DNA from: Aphis gossypii
Lineage: Eukaryota > Arthropoda > Insecta > Hemiptera > Aphididae
DNA length: 64,000 nucleotides
Reading direction: 5' to 3'
NCBI RefSeq assembly: GCF_020184175.1
Contig: NC_065531.1
Location: forward strand, 25,317,213 to 25,381,212
The notes under the pieces were generated by a model. That model did no database searches and was not told the origin of the DNA. It saw only the letters and a list, made by a program, of their open reading frames with translations. Shown piece after piece: positions 1 through 13,090 of the stretch. The translations under genes and the position numbers were made by a program. Position 1 is the stretch's first letter. Every line of letters begins with the position of its first letter.

Positions 1-314
1 TTCTGATCATTTATCTCATCGTGATTTCGTTATTACAACAGAAATATTACAATTTACAACACGCTGCAGTTTTTTTATCGTAATAATAATGATTACCTGC
101 CGAATATAAACTCAATAAGTGATAACCTTCGGATTACGCAGTCACATTTTGATTTAATTCAGGTGTTTGGTACGATCTTTGTTATTGTATAGGATAACCG
201 CGAGTATAAAACATATTATGACGTGCATATTAGAGGTGCACTGTATGTACAGGTGTACGCAAACCTGAATAATAGACGATGTAATTTGAAATTCAAAAAT
301 AGGAATGTAGATAG

Positions 315-458
315 ATGACCACCCCAGGGCCTATAGTGTGTTACGCCGTCGTGTACGGTGGCGATGGCGGTGGCGGTTGCTCAGAAATTATTTCCGGCCA
401 TTTAGAACAGCCCGCGGGAGCATCCACCTACGTTTCAGAAGGCAAAAAAAACGGATAA
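315..458 (+). CDS. Small GC-rich ORF, 47 codons, unknown
   Basis: An ATG directly follows an in-frame TAG and opens 47 codons ending in TAA. The predicted peptide begins MTTPGPIVCYAVVYGG, has a glycine-rich stretch at residues 15-21 and ends SEGKKNG. The segment is clearly richer in G+C than its surroundings. An alternative reading is an exon starting after the CAG at about 327. I recognise no family. A longer frame with an ORF at 338-529 overlaps but is arginine/tryptophan repetitive and less protein-like. It could equally be a short CpG-rich regulatory patch. Confidence 0.15.
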   Translation: MTTPGPIVCYAVVYGGDGGGGCSEIISGHLEQPAGASTYVSEGKKNG

Positions 459-3116
459 AATTCCGAGATTTTACTAACCAATTTGTGTTTAACTCGTTTT
501 GGTATATGTATCCTTTACATATAAGTTGAACATACATTACATACATACCCTTAAGACATATTTTGTGATACGGCACAGCAGGACGATTGCGTTAAATGAT
601 GCTAAATTTTTATTGAAGAATAGTTGTGGGTAGCCGGTAGGTGGTAGGTAGGTACGAGTAGTAGGGTACGACCGGCGTATTTCTATTATATCCGAACAGC
701 ATTTTAAATTGAACATCCTTATTACACAAACACTTATCATATTACTGTATAGTACTATAGTATATACCACCGACGGACTCGAATAAAATATATACCTAAT
801 ACATGAAAACGCTGTACGAGAATATTGTCTTAACTTTTAATTAGATGCTATTAAACGTTTGTACATAATATATTCTGTCATAGAACGGTATAATTCTAGT
901 TCTCAAATCGTTTTTAATTTAAATCTACGAGAGCTAATCAAAAATTGTATAGTAAAAATACACTTTCACTGTAATAGGTAACCTATTCTATTATATAGCC
1001 TTATAGGCTTATAGAATACAATATGATTTTACTGTCAAAAAAAAAAAAAAAATTAACGATATTATTTTTATTTAATCTTAATTGCGAATTGAATATGATG
1101 GTATTGTGTAAGATTCTCGCATAATATACCTACCTACGTGTATATTTTAAATTATAATATTATACTTGCAACGTTCGACTACGGTTGTTACGCACACAAG
1201 CGGATAATATGAACTAATTAACAAACCTTTTTTTCGTATACTTTCAATCGAAACTTATACAACGAACCGCGTATAATACGTGCCACTCTGTAATCGAATG
1301 TTATCGAGATTAGGTTTTTTTCATCACAACATAAACGTCTAAACATAGCTAAACTGTTTGATTTATATTTTTTTTGAACAGCATTATATGAACACTATAA
1401 TATAGCTATAATATATGTTGTTATACTACGCGCATATAATCAAATTAAATTATAACATATTAGTTAAACGTTGTCCGATATATAGGTAATAGGTAACTAC
1501 CAAATAAATATTACTGGCAAAGTGGCCGTATTAGATTTTTAAAGTTATTCGATATCGAATTACGTTAGAACAAAAAAAAAAAAACCATAACGGTGTCGTC
1601 TTAGAAACCTGTCGGCGCGTTATATCTGTGCCGCGAGTAAAAACTAAATCATTATGATGCGCCAGGAAATGGCCCCGTTCATGCGTCCTTATATAGCTGG
1701 TTATTTAAACGCCGTGTATGCAGGACACTGTTATTGTATTATACTATTATACCATATTGAGTACGTATAATTTTTATTTTAACACTCCCGCATCCGCACA
1801 AATTAATATTCGTTTACGTCCAAAGCTATCCTATCAGGACTATAAGGCACCTATCAGTACAATAATATACATTATTTATTTTATAACAGAACGAGTCATG
1901 GCCCAAAATACAAATGATTATCTTTTACATAAAATATATCATTATATCAATATTATTAACACATAAATGACATAATGACGTAATTCAGCCCCTAATCTAC
2001 TAAATTTTAAGGGGATCGACTTAAAAAAAAAATTAACCTCCTTTTAATATAAATAATTTTAGTTTCAATTAAAAAATAATTAATTTCTTTAAAGTTATTT
2101 GTTATTATAATTATTATTACCTATATTTTCGGACTCACGTCCGTTTATATAAATAAATAAATACATTTTTACAATTTGTATGTATACAATTGATAAGAAT
2201 TGCAAATAATAATAAATAAATAAAAATTATTATTAAAAAAAGTAGTTAAAGGATATAGGTAAGGGAGTATAGAACATATTTGAATGTTTTATGTGTGTTT
2301 TTGAATAAACTAGAGGTTACCGTTAGTTCATACAGAATTTGAAATGTCCCACTCACAACTTATAAATGATTTAAACATTTTACCATTTGACTATATATAG
2401 TCCATTTAGCCCCAATAATATTTAAAATATCTAAGAGGACTCGGCAGTCGCTGCATAGCCGGGCTTGCCAGATTGACACTGGATATATTACTATATGTAA
2501 TATTATTTTCTCTGCATAGTACCTATCATCACAATAATATAACGTGCACTTACATGGGTCATTGACCATTGTCTAGTACCGATAATATGTTAAAAGCGTA
2601 ATACCTAATATGTATATTTTATACCATACGACCTTGCACAGTGGTCCATTATTCGACCAAAGCTGCGTGTCGTCGTTTCAATCTGTATATACTATACATA
2701 TATATATATATGTATTTTACTATATACGAGATAGTATGTAAATATTTATATGATATCGCATCATTGTCCCGATTCACCGTTACTTAAACGGTGATCAAAA
2801 CTTGGGGTAGTAGCTGTTAGCAATAATATATCACTGTCGCAGGATGTGGCTGTGTAGCAAGGCAATATATTGAGTAGAATACTAGCGTGCCTCAAATATA
2901 CTATAATATTTTAATATTATCAAGTTCGGACCGAACGAATTTCATAGTTTTCAACGAGAACTCACTGTGGATCGTTTTCATGTATGGCATATTATATGAG
3001 TAGATATTATAATATAATATTATACTTAAGTTCTGAATGTTTACAGGTGTGTGTAATGACGAGTAACATAACATAACATTGGAATGGCGATGATTTCTCC
3101 ATTTGAGATCATACAG
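459..3116. other. AT-rich non-coding stretch
   Basis: Mostly A/T runs, with homopolymer A tracts near 1039 and 1571 and short TA repeats near 2699. A small hairpin lies at 2774-2794 (arms TCACCGTT/AACGGTGA, 5-base loop). A minus-strand open frame at 2901-3158 has no ATG start, only TTG. Its first third looks protein-like (RRDELFEHAEYLYDLKW), but I find no convincing splice partners. Nothing else recognised. Confidence 0.5.
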
Positions 3117-3185
3117 ATATTCGGCATGCTCAAATAGTTCGTCTCTCCGTATTCGCAATACAATAATAGTAAATGATATTGTTCG
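3117..3185 (+). CDS. Candidate internal exon, 69 bp, unknown
   Basis: A candidate acceptor (CTCCATTTGAGATCATACAG) is followed by 69 bases and a strong donor, CG|GTAAGTACC. Only one frame is open: one base completes the entry codon, then 22 codons including YSACSNSSSLRIRNTIIVND, then two exit bases. The length is a multiple of three, so inclusion would preserve frame. The other two frames contain stops. No family recognised and no adjacent exon found, so this could be chance or a non-coding exon. Confidence 0.22.
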
Positions 3186-3360
3186 GTAAGTACCTATATA
3201 AATATTTTAATAGATGATCGACCTTAAGTGTAGACTGTTATTTATTATTATATTTTACTGCACCGACCGCTCATACTCGCGTACACGAATAAAGTACATC
3301 GTACATTATAATATTATTGTGAGGGCGAAGGCGTACATAGTAGTTACACGCACTGGCGGC

Positions 3361-3478
3361 ATATATATATATATATATGTATTAAACGCTATATAGGTAC
3401 GTATACGCAACAATAATTGGTGTAATAATAATTATCGTAATAAATGCGCGTATACGCTATATATATATATATATATAC
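3361..3478. repeat. Two (AT)n microsatellites
   Basis: Alternating AT tracts of about 18 and 21 bases occupy 3361-3378 and 3458-3478, at the edge of a CpG-raised block. Confidence 0.9.
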
Positions 3479-3489
3479 ATAATATACAC

Positions 3490-4790
3490 ACTATGTGTAG
3501 ACGGGCGTACACAGAGTGGCTGGGTGTACATACGTCGCATATAATATTACCCATACCTATATATAGAGATAGTCTAGTCGGTCAGCGCATACCTGTAATC
3601 TGTATAATATATAATATTATAATATAATACATGTATAGCTGCCACCGCGGATCGCGCGACTCCGTCGTCGCCGAGGCGCGGGTGTGCGTGTGTGTCGTAA
3701 TTTTTTATTCAAATTAGTTTCGTCTGTAATAATAACAACGATAATATAATATTATTAATAATAATAGTAATATGCGTCGGTTGTCCGTATCTGGAGCAGA
3801 GTGCCCGGGGGTGAGCTGAATTCAAACCGGCCGCCGCCGATGATCTTATTATATATTATATTCTCTCTCTCCTCCCGCGTACCATTATATATAGGTACCT
3901 ACTATATATATACATATATAATACCACCAATCAACCTACCTACAACAACTCTTCCCCGCCGTCTCCGCCACATTATATGCTCTGTGCACAGTCTGTCTCT
4001 CCAGTTTTTCCCCCGCAATTCATTTACTACTGAAACGCGCAAAACTAAACGAAAAGACGACTAGCGAGAAAACACACACACACAAGTATAATAATATACA
4101 CACATATGATCGTTAAAAAATCCTATCGCGTAGCAATTTCACTCCTATGCACATTAAAATACGCGTCTATACTAATATTATGTGTATATAATATAATAAT
4201 ATAATATATATTATATGATAAACGCGAGCGCCGCGCGCTTATGATAGAAGAAATGTAGGGCGGCTTTGGCGTTCGATTACGGATCATATTAGATTGCAGC
4301 CGCGCAGTAGTAGGTAATGTTGCTGCGGGCATTAATTAACAAACGATATACATTAAAAAAAAAAAAAAAATCGTTTTGAAAGATATATATTATACGCGCG
4401 TTTAAAAGGCGATTGTGCGTATAGCTGCCGCAGTATAGAGGTACCTACCTATAAGTATGTGCTCGCATAGTATGCACACACACTCACTTGATATATAATA
4501 TATTTATGTATATATAGTGCTTCGGCAAGTAGATACTTCCGTAACCGTCGTGGAGGTCATCCGAATATAATATATAATATATCTCTAAGACTAATTACTT
4601 TTCGATAACGGGCTAATGGGCTCCAAATGCTGCCACTACCGCCACCGCCGCAGCCTCCGCGTTCCATCACTATTTGTGCGGTGTAGGTACTTACGTACCT
4701 ATGTATATATATTTTTATATATACGTACCACGGTGGTTTTATTTTCAATTTACTGCTCTGGCAAATGTATATCATCGCATAATTACACAA
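3490..4790. promoter_or_regulatory. CpG-raised block, putative regulatory region
   Basis: Short GC-rich segments (3645-3700, 3790-3845, 3955-4060, 4225-4330, 4620-4690) alternate with TA-rich DNA. Several ORFs of 65-87 codons occur on both strands here, but their translations are low complexity and mutually overlapping. I treat them as chance. The segment 4625-4670 is a GCC/GCA-like run reading as glycine/serine on the minus strand. There is no proven transcription start. Confidence 0.35.
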
Positions 4791-4799
4791 TTGTATTAA

Positions 4800-7700
4800 T
4801 CACGCGCCCGTGATGTATACGCTATAATATTTATATACTATAATGCCTATGCCTGTATAACACACGAATATATATATATATATAGGTTATATTTACGCAC
4901 GTACAATGATTGCAGCAATGCGCACCCAATAAGAAGACGACGACCACTGAGGAATATAATATGTATTTTTATTTAACAACATCTCTTCTTACGATGTTAT
5001 TTCGCATCAAATTATACATACGGTTTTCCTATGCATATCGTTCCTTTTTTTCCTTCGCTATAACGGTGAAATTGTGAAAATGACCTCGATATAGATATTA
5101 TATATATATACCTATTGTTGCATTTTCGGAAGCTTACGAATGATATTGTTTTTATTTCCGAAGATTCTGAGTGGTTTTACAAATTTCAACGCGTGTTTTT
5201 TTTCACAGTTTCACGTACCTACCTATTACCATCTTTTTGGGTAGGATAATAAGGCGAGTGTTAAAAGGCTTATTGCATAACAACTTTTTGGGTATCAAAT
5301 TTGTTATGGTCGAATATTATTTGAAGAGATGATTTTGCAATTTTCATATTGAGTAGTTCTCGGGAAACTTATAGTATAATAATAAATAAGATTCGTAAAT
5401 TTCACGACAGTACGGCACCAATCATTTATTTATATAATCAATGTTTGTATGAATTATTATAATTAATAATTATTGAAAATCGTCAACATTTTTTTTTTAA
5501 TTAAATATAAAATTTTAAATAATCTGTATAAATCTCTAAACATAAATCAATGTTAAGATGTATAAATTTATATTTCAAACTAGAAAATTGAATAAATGAT
5601 CAATAATTATTATGCAACAAAGTATCTTAAATTTTTTTAATAAAATTGATAAATTGGATGATATAAGTTATTTTATGTTTGAAAATTAAAACGAAATATT
5701 TTCTACCATACATTATAATTTGTCCGTAAAATTGCCTAATTTTCTTTTTATAAAATCTATTTAAAATTTTCAATTTTTTAACTTACTATTTTGAATTGAA
5801 TTTACTCGAGATATCAAGAATAAATATTTTAAAAATCAATATTATACCTACAATATTTCTATATTATGCAAATGTATACACATTATAAATGAGCAGTGTG
5901 ACTTTTTGTATTTATTTATACGAGTGTGTTATTTATACATACTGAACACTATAAATATAAAAATGGCATACACATTTATAGATTAAAATAATAATAACAT
6001 GTTAAATGTAGGTTAATGAACTAGTTATTGAAACCTTTATTCTCAGTAAATAATAATAATTACAAAAATTAAAAGCATATATATTTATAAAATAGTTTTC
6101 AACAATAAAAAAAGAATTGTTTGCATTGACAATAAACATTAAATGAGAGTTAGTTTCATTAGCAGATCACTAAGAAATGTCATACACTAACTCATACTTA
6201 TGATCCATACACGGTCAGTCAAAGAGACTCAATCAAGATGATTTGCGAATTTGCGATACAAACACAATCATGAGGACACGATACGCTCAAATAAAAACTA
6301 GCAAACCTGTGCGTTAGAATGTCTCAAACTGATGAGAAACATAGGTAATTATAAAGATCCAAAATTATTGAGCATTGCAGGAAAATTTCTCTTAATATTA
6401 CTTCATCTTTATGTTCAATACTGCCTGTACTACAACAGTAATAAAATATAATATAATAATAAAATGTATGTAGTATATGTGTATAATCGAATAATATAAT
6501 ATAAAGTGTTATTTTGTCGAGTATGGCCCGAGGTGATCGTTATATTATATTTTATTACAAAATTGCAAATGAGTATAATATTGTGATTATCTGACAGTTA
6601 TACGCGTGGACTGCAGCGCGTTATATGACGGATGTATATATTATATACCTACATAATATAATATTACACATGTAACTGTTTAGTAGCTTGTTGCGCGATG
6701 TATATATTATAACAGTGAAACATTTGGAATTAAACTTTTCGTTTTTGATGTTTTCAAATTCGCTGTACCTACGTGATAGGTAGAATTCAAAATATAATAT
6801 ATTATGTTTGTGAGACTACTAGTTACCGTCATCACGATGTATGAACGAATTGCAGCGATAAACATTTACACGAATGATGAAATAGTCGAAGTACCAACGT
6901 TAATCGATTCTTAAATTAATTGACAAACGATTGCTTTATACAATGTGTAAAATAAAAACCTACCGAACGAGCTTGTGTAATATAACACTAATAACGTTGC
7001 GTGTATTTATGCTTAGATTTTTTCAAATTTTATTTTGAATTTGTTTTGTTTTTACTTTTTACCATACACACGTGTAGAAAAGTATATTATAAAACATTTT
7101 TAATAAAGGCATTTGAACACAAATGCGGTCTCTGATGTAGTTTATTTAACATTAATATAACATCAGTATGTACCTAATATATGAATAATATATAATAATA
7201 TATATCCACTTACAAGTGGATTTTGTGAATGTGAAGGTTATTTCGAAAAACGTTTGTTGCACATTATTAGCCAAAACCGTTAGTTATAAACAATCTCATA
7301 AAATTAAACCTAGTAACAAAATGCACGCATGCATGCACAAATGCATTACAAAACTCGCAAAATATACATTTTAAACATAAATTGTATCTGTTATATTAAA
7401 TAACAATATGCTCTTTTTTAATACTTTTAAATCTATAAAATTATAATATTATTTTATAAATTATTAAAACCAGTAATTAAAAATCAAATACTTAAATACG
7501 TGATTCGAATTATACAGTTACTTAATGTAATTTTGTGAAATGTTCGATTTATTTGTATATGATTATAGTATATTAACGACTAAAAATAATTATAACCAGT
7601 CAACGTACCTAATTATTATAAATAAATAATCATTTACAGATTAGGTAATAAATATATTATAATAATATCATTAGTATTTACTTTTAAATTTAAATTATAA

Positions 7701-10045
7701 TTATTATAATGAATAATGATATAAATGATTCTAGCTATTGCTTATTTTACAGTTGTGAATGGTTTGATAATTTTTTTTCTTATTGCTATTAACACATAGG
7801 TAATCGGTTGAATATTAGTAATCAGAATAGTTGATTGAGAAAAAATAATTATCATGTCTTTTATAAAATATGTTTTTTTTTAGTTTTTACGCGATAACCT
7901 ATTGTAAATTGAAAACGTTTGTATAAATGCACCTATTTCAAATTGATATACGTTAGTGCTAATACCTATACACCTAGGTAAATATTCTAGTTGTTATCGC
8001 ATTCTATACTTTCTCAGTGGGTATACATACAAATATTATATAATTTAATAGCCGTTTATATAGTATAAATAATAATATGCATCTTTATAATATCCATATT
8101 ATGTTTAATGAACTTTACTATAAAATATTTAGTGCGATTTCAATGTTATAACAAACTTTATCTGCGATCTGTGTCAATACAATTCAATATTATATATATT
8201 TTATTATAATAAAAAGGTTTATTAGTGAACTTACCCTAAACATAATTTTCTGTGGGGTAATTTATTGGTGAAACTGATTTTCGTATCTAAATTCTCTATT
8301 GATAAGAATTATATAATAATATTAATCGCACTGACATGACATATGTATTTTAAGAATCTCTGATAATAAACTCGTATTCAAGTCATATTTAAGACATAAA
8401 AGCCAACATGGACATTAAAAACATCGTTAAATATGATCAAGTGTAAATCTATTTTTATTTAATATATTATTATACAACTATGCCATAAATAACACGATTA
8501 TTCTAATTTTGAATAATTTTATATTTTGTAAAATACAATAATAATCCCCGAAAAGTATACACAGCGTTATATTATCATTAGTTACTATTAATAAACCTGT
8601 ATGCTAAATTTTATATCGATTTAACAATATATCATTTAAGATACGACGGTGTAGTATATTATGTATTTATGTAGTTGTGGGAAAAGTGGTGGTGCGTTCT
8701 TTAGATCGACGAATTGTAGGCCTATCTATCATGTACCTAATATGCAGTATTATGCGAATAATATGTTGAAATATAAGCTTTTCCCTTTTAATTAATGAAT
8801 TATGTAAAAAAAATCACGTAAAAGTTAATTTGATTAACGTTATTGAATGAAATTAAATCAGTTAAAAAGTAAATATAGAGAAATATACGAGTTTAGCTAT
8901 TTTGAAACTATCAGAAATAATTTATTGATTTTTTTTATATTGTTCATGAGAATGTATTATAATATAATAACAAACTGTGTTATATACTTAAATGTATTAT
9001 AACAATTTCTATATATCTAGTAATTTTCTAGTTACAAACTTAATAAGTAATTTTCGTGTATAAGTTTGCATAGTTTGTGAAAACGTTAACTTAAAACTTA
9101 CTGCATGTTACAATATCATCTTGTAATTTGAGATGAAAAGTTTTCATATATGCATTGTGTATTGATGTAGCAATCATGGTGTGAATATTTAATACATTAA
9201 TATAGATAGTTTTGGCTAATTTACCCAGTTATATTATTTTGTCTACTAATTTCAAAACTTTAAAATTATATCGATTATAATATTATAATTTATTTATTTT
9301 ATTTTCTTGCAGACACTAATATTTTTTTATATTTATTTAAAAAATGACAACTATTACAATCTGTACAATAAGGAAATTGAATGGGATATAAGAAATCAAA
9401 AGGTGTGAATGTAAAAGTGGAGCTAGTGGTGGAATCTCAGAAGAAACATTTAATATAAATGTATATTGTGTATGTCTCGTCATTCATATACTGTGGTAGC
9501 GCATTGTAATCCATTAAACGAGTTTAGGAAAGCATGTTAAGTATAAAACCATTTTAATAAGATCAATAATCATAATATAATTATTTGAATTACTTAATTA
9601 AAAAGCACTACACTATAAATAAGAAAAAAATTATTTACATAAAAATTATACAGCGATCGTGTTAGGTATTATATAATGTTGTCAAATCCTTTCCGAAAAT
9701 ATTTTTGTTCCATTTTTTCTTTTCCAACGGTATACCATAGTATAATAAGTATAATAATACAGGTAATATGATATTATGCTTTCGTTTGTGCAGCAGTATA
9801 CTTGCAGACTGCAGTATAAAACAATTGATTAGACGGCTTGCAGCAGTATCATATAAACCCAGTACAGTAATTATCGTCATTTATATATACTTTTGCACAT
9901 AAATCACAGGCGTGGGTATATATATGTGTGTGTTTAATATTTTTATATGTATCTTTTTATAGCCACTTTGCATGTGTAGGTACTTTTCAAAATAATATAA
10001 TAAATGTATTTGTCGAGAAAATAAAAAACCGACAATTTTTCTGCG
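4800..10045. other. AT-rich desert
   Basis: More than 5 kb with no convincing exon. One possible minus-strand 39-base microexon sits at 8235-8273 (strong donor TTTAGG|GTAAGTTC, weak acceptor, one open frame). The palindromic GCATGCATGC-type word near 7326 and TA-rich stretches are the only other structure noticed. Confidence 0.6.
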
Positions 10046-10049
10046 TAGA

Positions 10050-10266
10050 TGCACGCAGTAATATATTATAGTCGACGAAAAAAAAAACACCAATTACCGT
10101 TTTTTCTCTCTTTATTTTTTCTGTCGCTCGTACCTACGAGTATATACCTCTTAATCTCAGTACGTAGTGTACCCGTTGTGTATAAAATATATATATATAT
10201 AGTATATATAGTATGTACATTGGCGTCGTCGTCGCTGTCGGATAAAAACTTTGTTTTCTTTTCGTA

Positions 10267-10298
<32 letters not shown>

Positions 10299-10930
10299 TG
10301 TATATGCTTATATACGATGTATCTATATTATACATGTATGTACGTATGTATCTTTCAAGTACGTCCGGCGACCGATGTGAGCTCGTGAGGTGCACTTAAC
10401 CTTAATCGGCCCGAAAAATACTATGCGCGCGAGAAGAGAGAAGACGAAAAAAATGGTGCCGTGTCCCCGAACTACTGCTTGCCGCGGCAGAGGTTGTCAC
10501 GAACCTAGAAATGCGATTTCACACACACTCATACGCACATACACACTGGCAGGTAAGATATATATATGAATAAAACTTGTTTTTATTATTATTTTTTTTC
10601 GTATTTATTCGTTTCGGGGCCCCCACAATTTACGACTTCTACCGGGCGAGTAAATAATAATAACGACGACGACGAATGATAATATATATAAAATAACGGC
10701 CGAATCTGGAAAGTATCGATGGAGGTTGCGCGGCGGCGTTAATAGTTCCACGCACCACGGCTAATGTACGTCCTGATTTATAGCCGCCGCGTTGTCTGCT
10801 CACGAAAAGGCGGAGATCAGGTTTGCTCGACGCGGCGACGCACGGTTCGGCGAAGACGACGACACGCCGCCGCTGCTGAATGATCACGAATATACGCGGC
10901 GGCGGTCGTCGATCGGATGACACCGAAAAA
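10050..10930. promoter_or_regulatory. CpG-rich block with TA repeats, putative promoter
   Basis: Contains TA microsatellites at 10188-10200 and 10271-10292, then GC-rich DNA from 10370 to 10550 and 10620-10930. A 94-codon minus-strand frame at 10639-10923 is arginine-rich and typical of a chance ORF in CpG-rich DNA. A candidate first exon (separate entry) ends inside the block with a strong donor, which supports a plus-strand promoter here. Confidence 0.4.
10453..10552 (+). CDS. Candidate first exon with start codon
   Basis: An ATG in a strong context (A-rich, then ATGG) opens a frame running 33 codons into a strong donor, GGCAG|GTAAGA. The peptide begins MVPCPRTTACRGRGC. A second ATG at about 10511 gives a different open frame to the same donor. 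The exon exits after one base of a codon, which does not match the best frame of the next candidate exon at 12347. So either the two are unrelated or this is an untranslated exon. Confidence 0.25.
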
Positions 10931-12346
10931 TAATACGCGCGATGGTCGTGCTTCGTGCTTAACCTATAGGCACCTTTCTGTTTATTATAATGTGTTTATA
11001 TAATATATATAATTGTTTATAATGTGTATTTTCTACTAATCAATATCACTTTTTTTTTTTGACGTGCCGGACACTTGTCATTTTCTTTGTCGTTTTTTTT
11101 TTTAAATACGGAGAGGTCATCACGATGGTTTCAAATAATTGTGTAAGATGAACAATTGTTGAGAATAATTTGACACTAGTACATTACACTACACGTCGTG
11201 TAGTACACGATTATTATTAAACCTATAGTATTACTTAGTTAAAGCAGTGCTTGTTTTTTGGTTAACATTTTGAAATATCTCCGTTATATTTTGAACGTTT
11301 TACAAATGGCAATAGATATGTATTTTATGATTCCATATACCGAAGCAATTTTTGTATTTCCTAGTTGAAAAATAAAAAAAAAATTAAGACGTGATTTGTA
11401 TAACTGCACATTTCGTTCAATACGATCATCCCTCTGTTGGATTACGACGTACATATTATAATATAATGTAACGGGAATACCAATTCGTCACTCATCCCCA
11501 CCCCCTTCGACCCATCTAACGAACGTATTTATTTGTTGAACTTGTTTAAAACGACTTAATTTATTAAACAACGCGTGCTGCACAGTATGTATACGTGCTG
11601 CACAGTATTATAATATATGTTTACGCGTTTATCATATTATTATTTTATTAAAACGTTTCTATGTATACACGAGAACTTAACCTCTTATATTGAGCAAGGT
11701 TCGCCCAGAGGGTGGTGTGACTGCAGCAATGTATATTTATAGTGACACGCAATCCATACCCAAAAGGATATTATGACCACCGTTAGGTCTCAGATGTGAC
11801 GTATAAACCTATGTATCTTCGAGTATATTAAATACATATAAATACCACAATACCACCTGCATGTGACAAAATCATATTTAACTATTATATAGAACAGAAA
11901 ACAGTCTGTGAGTAGCTGATTGTCAGTTTTCACAATCACGATTGTCAACAACCGATCGATCTACGAATGTGTCCATAAATCAAAACTGTGTATATAATAT
12001 TATGTTTAATAATTGCATATTATGACCGTTGTATTGCTGGTTGCTGCTAATTTACGAATTAGGACTGTTGACTATTATTATATTTTTTTTACTCTATTCT
12101 AGAATCTAGAGTAGGTACCTGCAATATAATTTATAGTATATTTTATAAATGTAAAATATTAATCGATAATCATGTTGTAAATTTCGCGATGTACAAATTA
12201 AGTTCGAGTGTTTTGATTTTTCACCCTCCGCCATTCCAAGACAAAATCACAAATAATTATGCATTATATTAATATGTTATAACACGACACACGCGACATT
12301 ATATAATTAATATGATAATTCATACCTATACAATAAAGATTTTCAG
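10931..12346. other. AT-rich non-coding stretch with short tandem copy
   Basis: No exon seen. A 15-base word, CGTGCTGCACAGTAT, occurs twice at 11574-11588 and 11594-11608. Confidence 0.6.
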
Positions 12347-12474
12347 ATTTACACGTGTGGGGAATGGGGATGAGACATTAGTTTCGCGTCATGTGTTGGA
12401 TAAAATGTACAAGCGTTTTGACGTTTTGCAAGAAAATTATCATACTGCTATTATTCATCAGTCAGAATATGAGC
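12347..12474 (+). CDS. Candidate internal exon, 128 bp, unknown
   Basis: Acceptor AAAGATTTTCAG and donor GAGC|GTACGT flank a 128-base segment with one good open frame. It has one entry base, 42 codons and one exit base. The peptide is balanced and hydrophilic, including RVGNGDETLVSRHVLDKMYK and RFDVLQENYHTAIIHQSEYE, and could be helical. It lies 67 bases before another candidate exon, separated by AT-rich DNA that looks like a minimal insect intron. No known family recognised. It could alternatively be a relic of a transposon ORF. Confidence 0.35.
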
Positions 12475-12541
12475 GTACGTATGATAATATTTTATTATAT
12501 TATTGTATGCATATATTATAATATTTTGTATAACACTCTAG

Positions 12542-12636
12542 TGCGGGGGACGATGACAATAGTGACGGCGAGGCCGGAACGCAACCAGTTTCGCGCGATT
12601 TCGTTTTCACAGCCGACTCGCGGGGATCACGAATAA
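12542..12636 (+). CDS. Candidate terminal exon after a 67-base intron
   Basis: After acceptor TAACACTCTAG the frame joined from 12347-12474 continues for about 31 codons (LRGTMTIVTARPERNQF...) to TAA at 12634-12636. The same DNA has another open frame from 12534 to 12848 with an acidic start (GDDDNSDGEAGTQPVSRDF) and no ATG. The true reading frame is therefore undecided. The sharp rise in G+C relative to the intron supports an exon or regulatory sequence. Confidence 0.25.
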
Positions 12637-13090
12637 TAATAATAATAATTTTGAGTACAATAGAATCCCCGGGAGATGTGAGGGTGGACGTGCCGGTGCT
12701 CGCGCGTGCGCGTATTCGTATTTTTTATGCTCTATGGCTTGTTGTTATTATTATTACGTCGAGAGAGGCACGTGCCCTCCTTCGCCGCCCTCACGGCTTT
12801 CTTACGAGATTACGTTTTAACGGTATACGAAAAAAAAACTTGCGATAAATAAAGAGCGGGTGTATATGTGTGGTATATTTATATACATAATATTATATAG
12901 GGAAACGGTGAAAAGATTTTTTTGTTTTGAATTGAATTTTTTTCGGTTTTTTGTTTGTTCGCGTAACGGTCGCCGCAGCTGCATCTCTCCATACGGGCGT
13001 GTGTTCCGTCAGTCGGACGTGCTCTCATCACGCCTTGTTGGGCGCTCATACTACATCGGCTGGCGCGCGCCTTGAGCCTTCGTTTACGAC
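12637..13090. promoter_or_regulatory. CpG-raised block, possible initiator
   Basis: An (AAT)n tract at about 12636-12650 is followed by GC-raised DNA. Near 13008 the word GTCAGTCGGACG resembles the arthropod initiator TCAGT. ORFs at 12651-12848 and 12860-13075 overlap the block and look like by-products of base composition, although the first is open for 104 codons stop to stop. Confidence 0.3.

Noticed and set aside
10639..10923. 94-codon minus-strand ORF
   Set aside because: Arginine/tyrosine-rich translation of CpG-rich DNA, no splice or family support, overlaps a plausible promoter.
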